A DNA stretch of 64,000 nt from Fratercula arctica (lineage: Eukaryota > Chordata > Aves > Charadriiformes > Alcidae), in NCBI GenBank assembly GCA_947846985.1, contig CANTUZ010000008.1:28477352-28541351 (forward strand), given 5' to 3'. Of the stretch, positions 60,567 through 64,000 are shown piece after piece. The stretch's first letter is position 1; every line of letters starts with the position of its first letter. The notes below the pieces were generated by a model, which had not been told where the DNA came from, made no database searches, and saw only the letters and a program-made list of their open reading frames with translations. The translations under genes were made by a program, and so were the position numbers.

Positions 60567-63500
60567 CCTGAAGGGCAGATAACGACACTTCCTAATTATC
60601 AAAGAAGGATACAGTATATTTTTGGAAATAATTTCTAAACCCATGACAACATCATGAACAGGTTATTTCATTAACAGAAATGTTTTGCTTTAAAATTCTT
60701 CAAATTCAGAAGTTGTTAAACACTCAGAATGAAGAAAGAAAAAGAAAAAGAAAGCACAGAGCAGGTTACGTATAACTATTATTAGAATTAAGCAAGGGTG
60801 CAGGTTTTGGAATGATGAACAACTGTTTTATCGGCTCAGCTCTCTGGAGCTTCCAAATTCTTAAAGAGAGCTTCAGCTGGGAGTGTTCACATTTTTTTCC
60901 TGAAAATATACACCAGCAGCTAACAGAGACCTTTCCATGTTACATTTTCTATCGAGTTGCTATTACAAGTATGAAACTCATCAACAAGTTTTATTAGAGT
61001 GTTCTTTACTTTGTGCTGTATTGAGCGTTACAATAAAAATAAAATTTTATCTGCAGACATTTTCCAATGTTGGAACGTATCCCTATCTTAACTGCATACA
61101 GGGCAATCGCAAGCTGGACTTCACTCCACCGTGTGAAATTAGCTCATTGAATTGAAGACACGATGATTATTTCAGCAACAGAGAGCTTAAACTCACGTGG
61201 AAGAATGTCCTGTCGCTCAACTGGCTTCGACAGCACTAACAAACCACACCGGCAGAAAAAATCCAGCCTTAGGAAATTCTCCTCCATAGATGTGACAGCA
61301 CAGAGGAAAGCCAACACTACTGCCAAGAGGCATTTGCAGGTCTCTGAACTCCAGATGAGATGAAGTATTTAACTGACCTGTCTCAACTATCATTTTAATT
61401 ACTATGTCCAAAGTGGGTGCTGAAGCTCCTAGCAAACCAGTTAGTATTTTTGTCAAGTACCCGTGACATATATTAAATATTTCGTCTTGATTTTAGATAT
61501 GCTGACTCACTAACAAGGACTTATTTAAGCCAGAGTTTCATTTGACAGGAGCTGGAGGCAGATAGGGAAAGGATGATCGATTCCCATGCCGATTTACTAT
61601 CATTTCATCTTGTGAGTGAAAAGAAGTTTTATATTGATCCTTTACTTGTTCTAATTGCTTTACATCAAGTTGCTGGACTAAACACTTGGATATGTCCATG
61701 TACTCATTTCCCTTTAACTGGCAAGACAATGTAGCGAGACACATAATCATTTGAAAGTTATATTGATTTTGTCAGTGTTTTGCCAAACACCTCTTTTTTT
61801 TTCTGCAGGTACTCCCATTAATCAAGATTACAAGGTTGTCTGCAATGTCACATCACGTACATCTATTTCCCTCCACTGGTCGCAGCACAAAGACTATTCC
61901 TCTTCCTAATTTTAATTTAGGACTTTCTCCCTCCGAGCGTGCAACACGTAAATATCTGAAATGCTGTTTTAATGTATAGTCTGTATGAGCGAGCAGTCAT
62001 AAACTGGATTTCTCTTAATTCTTAGAGTGCATTTCTCTGGTGCTTGTATTTATACACTTCCGTGTACAGAATTGTTCAACACTAATCATTTTTTAACAGG
62101 TGTTGCAGTCTACCTCACTTTTAATGTGCTTTAAGAATTAATTACTGGGTAAATAAAAAAAGTTTACTCTTAATTTGTTATTATTTCAAAGATTGCATTT
62201 CTGTTATTGGAAAGTCTATATACTGGTTGCTGACAGCAGAGTGCTTTCACAGAGCTGGTATTTGGAGAAGAATGTCCTTGGATGGTTCCTAAGGGGTGTT
62301 TCAGAGTAATTACAGATTTTTACTGAGCAACTCCTAATGAATACTTGTCCAAGCTACTGAAAGGCCAGTGGAAGGAATCAAATCCGTAAATAGGATATGC
62401 TGGTCCTCTGGAAGCACTACGGCAAACTGACAGCATTGTTAAGTGAGCAAGTGTATGTACCTCGGACATTCATACTGACCAGATCAATAAATACCCTGTA
62501 CACTGCAACATTTCAAATACAGCAGGAAAAAAGTTTTTCAATTAATTTAATTCTATCTTCTTATGCCCTTCCATTTTTTGCAGACTAGCCCAATTATGTA
62601 TAAGGACTGCACATAATCCACTGCAGAAAGGACAGCATGTATGCCAACACATTGCTACTTCAATTTGTTCCACGGTGTTTCCACGCTCAAAGACCAACAA
62701 ACTTAGAAGACACACAGAGGTATTCAACAAAACACAGACCAACAGTCCTGAAAGTAAGAAAAACTCTGGGTAGATGGCACTTACAAACTTTGAGAGATCT
62801 CCATGCCCCAGACCAATGACTGTATAACTTGCTGGCACACTGTGCTCTAAGTTGCTTAGAGGGGTGTGCTGGGCATTTAAGTTTCATTGCAAGTGTTAAG
62901 TTTTTCCTTCCCATTTCTCTCCATGTCATTTGCAATAGACTCGTTCTATTTAGCTTCTCCAAAACCTCAGGTTGCATTCATCCTTCAGACCATAAAAAGG
63001 GCTTCAGCGTCAATGCCGCAGGGCACACAGGGAACATACTCTGGGCACAGTGGAGAATCAATCACTGCTTCATTTGCTGTTACGCTCTCCTGAGATTAGG
63101 AAAAACGTATATATAAACCACAACACTAGAGCATATGTTTAGCATCAAGGGCAACTTTATACCTAAACTCTTTAAAGAAAGAGGAGATGGAGGGGGGTGT
63201 CTGCATTTGCCTGGACATCCCAGCATGTCCTGAACCTGCCCACAGCCTCAGTGCCTGAGACCCTGTCCCTCTGATCTGTTGATTCAAATGGTGAAAGGCA
63301 ACTTCATCAAAATGCAAAGAATTGCTCAGTGACCAAATGCAAAAATACCCCACTGCACACCTACGGCTACCGGAGTGGTCTACCCTAAGGGACAGCTACT
63401 TAACAGCATCGATGGCATGAACAGCATCAGGCAAGGATGTCTGCAAAGATGTTCAGTGTGTTACAAACAATGCTAGTTTTGTATTCTCTGCTTTCTCCCC

Positions 63501-64000
63501 CCTTCCCAATGATTAGTTAAATGCTCAGTAACGCATAAGTGGTTCCGGATTTTAAGTAATTGCTCACAAATGTCTGAATAATTCATGTTATGCTAACATG
63601 GTCTGTAGGTAGTTGCCACTTAGGCATGCACTCAGCCTTCCCCATAGCGGCTTCAGAAATGAAGACTTTAATATTTCCAGAAATACTTGGTGCAAGTTGG
63701 AATATGGCAATTTTAACATGATTATCAGATATTGCCATTGCTGGTGACATTAATAAAACCCGAGTTTAATCACTGGTATACCTTGCCCAGCTGGATTAAT
63801 TGCAAGCTACCAAACAGCTGCAGAAATTGAGCAGCTCCAACCTTGCTCTGCTGGACTGCCAGGTGGGTTGTGCAGACTGTGAAGCCTCCGGGCAGCGTGG
63901 CCCAGGGGAGGACCTGTGTCCTGGGAGGACTCCCACTCCCCTGGCTGAAGTCGGCAGGGCGCCTGCTATCCAGCACTGAGCAGGTTTATAGGCTGGAAAT

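Larger units (their letters stand above)
57562..64000 (-). other. ANKRD44: ANKRD44 intron 1 (partial), no exon found
   Basis: This stretch of 6.4 kb lies upstream of exon 2 in transcript sense. I looked for a short coding exon giving the family N-terminus, for a CpG island and for a promoter, and found none, so the first exon should lie beyond 64000. The stretch contains a long T tract (60536-60562), a small T-rich tandem repeat (60167-60216) and an A/G-rich stretch (60731-60755). A GC-richer patch lies at about 58140-58600. It is preceded by an AT-rich block (57890-58140) that could be a conserved non-coding element. Confidence 0.7.

Noticed and set aside
62790..62830. A candidate exon 1 around the ATG-containing minus-strand word GGGGCATGGAG.
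   Set aside because: It does not encode the family N-terminus, has no donor giving phase 0 into exon 2 after about nine codons, and is not in a CpG-rich promoter.
1..64000. CRISPR arrays, bacterial operons, phage genes, riboswitches, rRNA or tRNA genes.
   Set aside because: The window is vertebrate intronic DNA. I saw no spaced direct repeats of CRISPR type, no operon-like gene packing and no complete tRNA or rRNA signature.

Overview
The window is a piece of vertebrate, almost certainly avian, nuclear DNA. Three kinds of evidence support this: interrupted coding sequence with GT-AG introns, 5'-truncated CR1 LINE copies that end in the bird-type 8-bp tail repeat, and a solo ERVL-type LTR of a family I know as abundant in Neoaves. 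The species cannot be fixed from the sequence. There are no prokaryotic operons, CRISPR arrays or phage genes.

The whole window appears to lie inside one large gene on the minus strand, ANKRD44 (serine/threonine-protein phosphatase 6 regulatory ankyrin repeat subunit B). Fifteen consecutive coding exons are visible, running in transcript order from position 57561 down to 12788. Together they hold 1623 nt = 541 codons without a stop or frameshift. Every junction has GT/AG dinucleotides and matching phase. If exon 1 supplies nine residues, as in the human protein, these exons cover about residues 10-550, which is ankyrin repeat 1 into repeat 16. Exon 1, the promoter, the 5'UTR and the C-terminal half of the gene are not in the window. 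I found no exon 17 between 1 and 12787 and no exon 1 between 57562 and 64000.

Layout from left to right: 1-12787 is intron 16, with a CR1 copy at about 9282-10080. Exons 16 to 9 lie between 12788 and 29155. Intron 14 in this stretch holds the solo LTR (16011-16580) and intron 9 holds a long, very old CR1 (about 26480-27770). Exons 8 to 5 lie at 30602-37100, with a younger CR1 ending only about 26 bp from the exon 5 splice donor. Exon 4 is at 40639-40709, exon 3 at 48288-48366 and exon 2 at 57478-57561, separated by introns of 3.5-9 kb. These introns hold a short CR1 tail, a 20-bp minisatellite, simple repeats and a near-perfect palindrome. 57562-64000 is intron 1.

The most interesting biology is in exon structure. 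Exon 15 is an 81-nt, frame-neutral exon that puts a charged 27-residue insert inside ankyrin repeat 15. It begins at a tandem NAGNAG acceptor, and its omission would recreate the junction of the paralogue ANKRD28. I did not find a new multi-gene system, and the remaining long open frames look like chance or like transposon and exon shadows.
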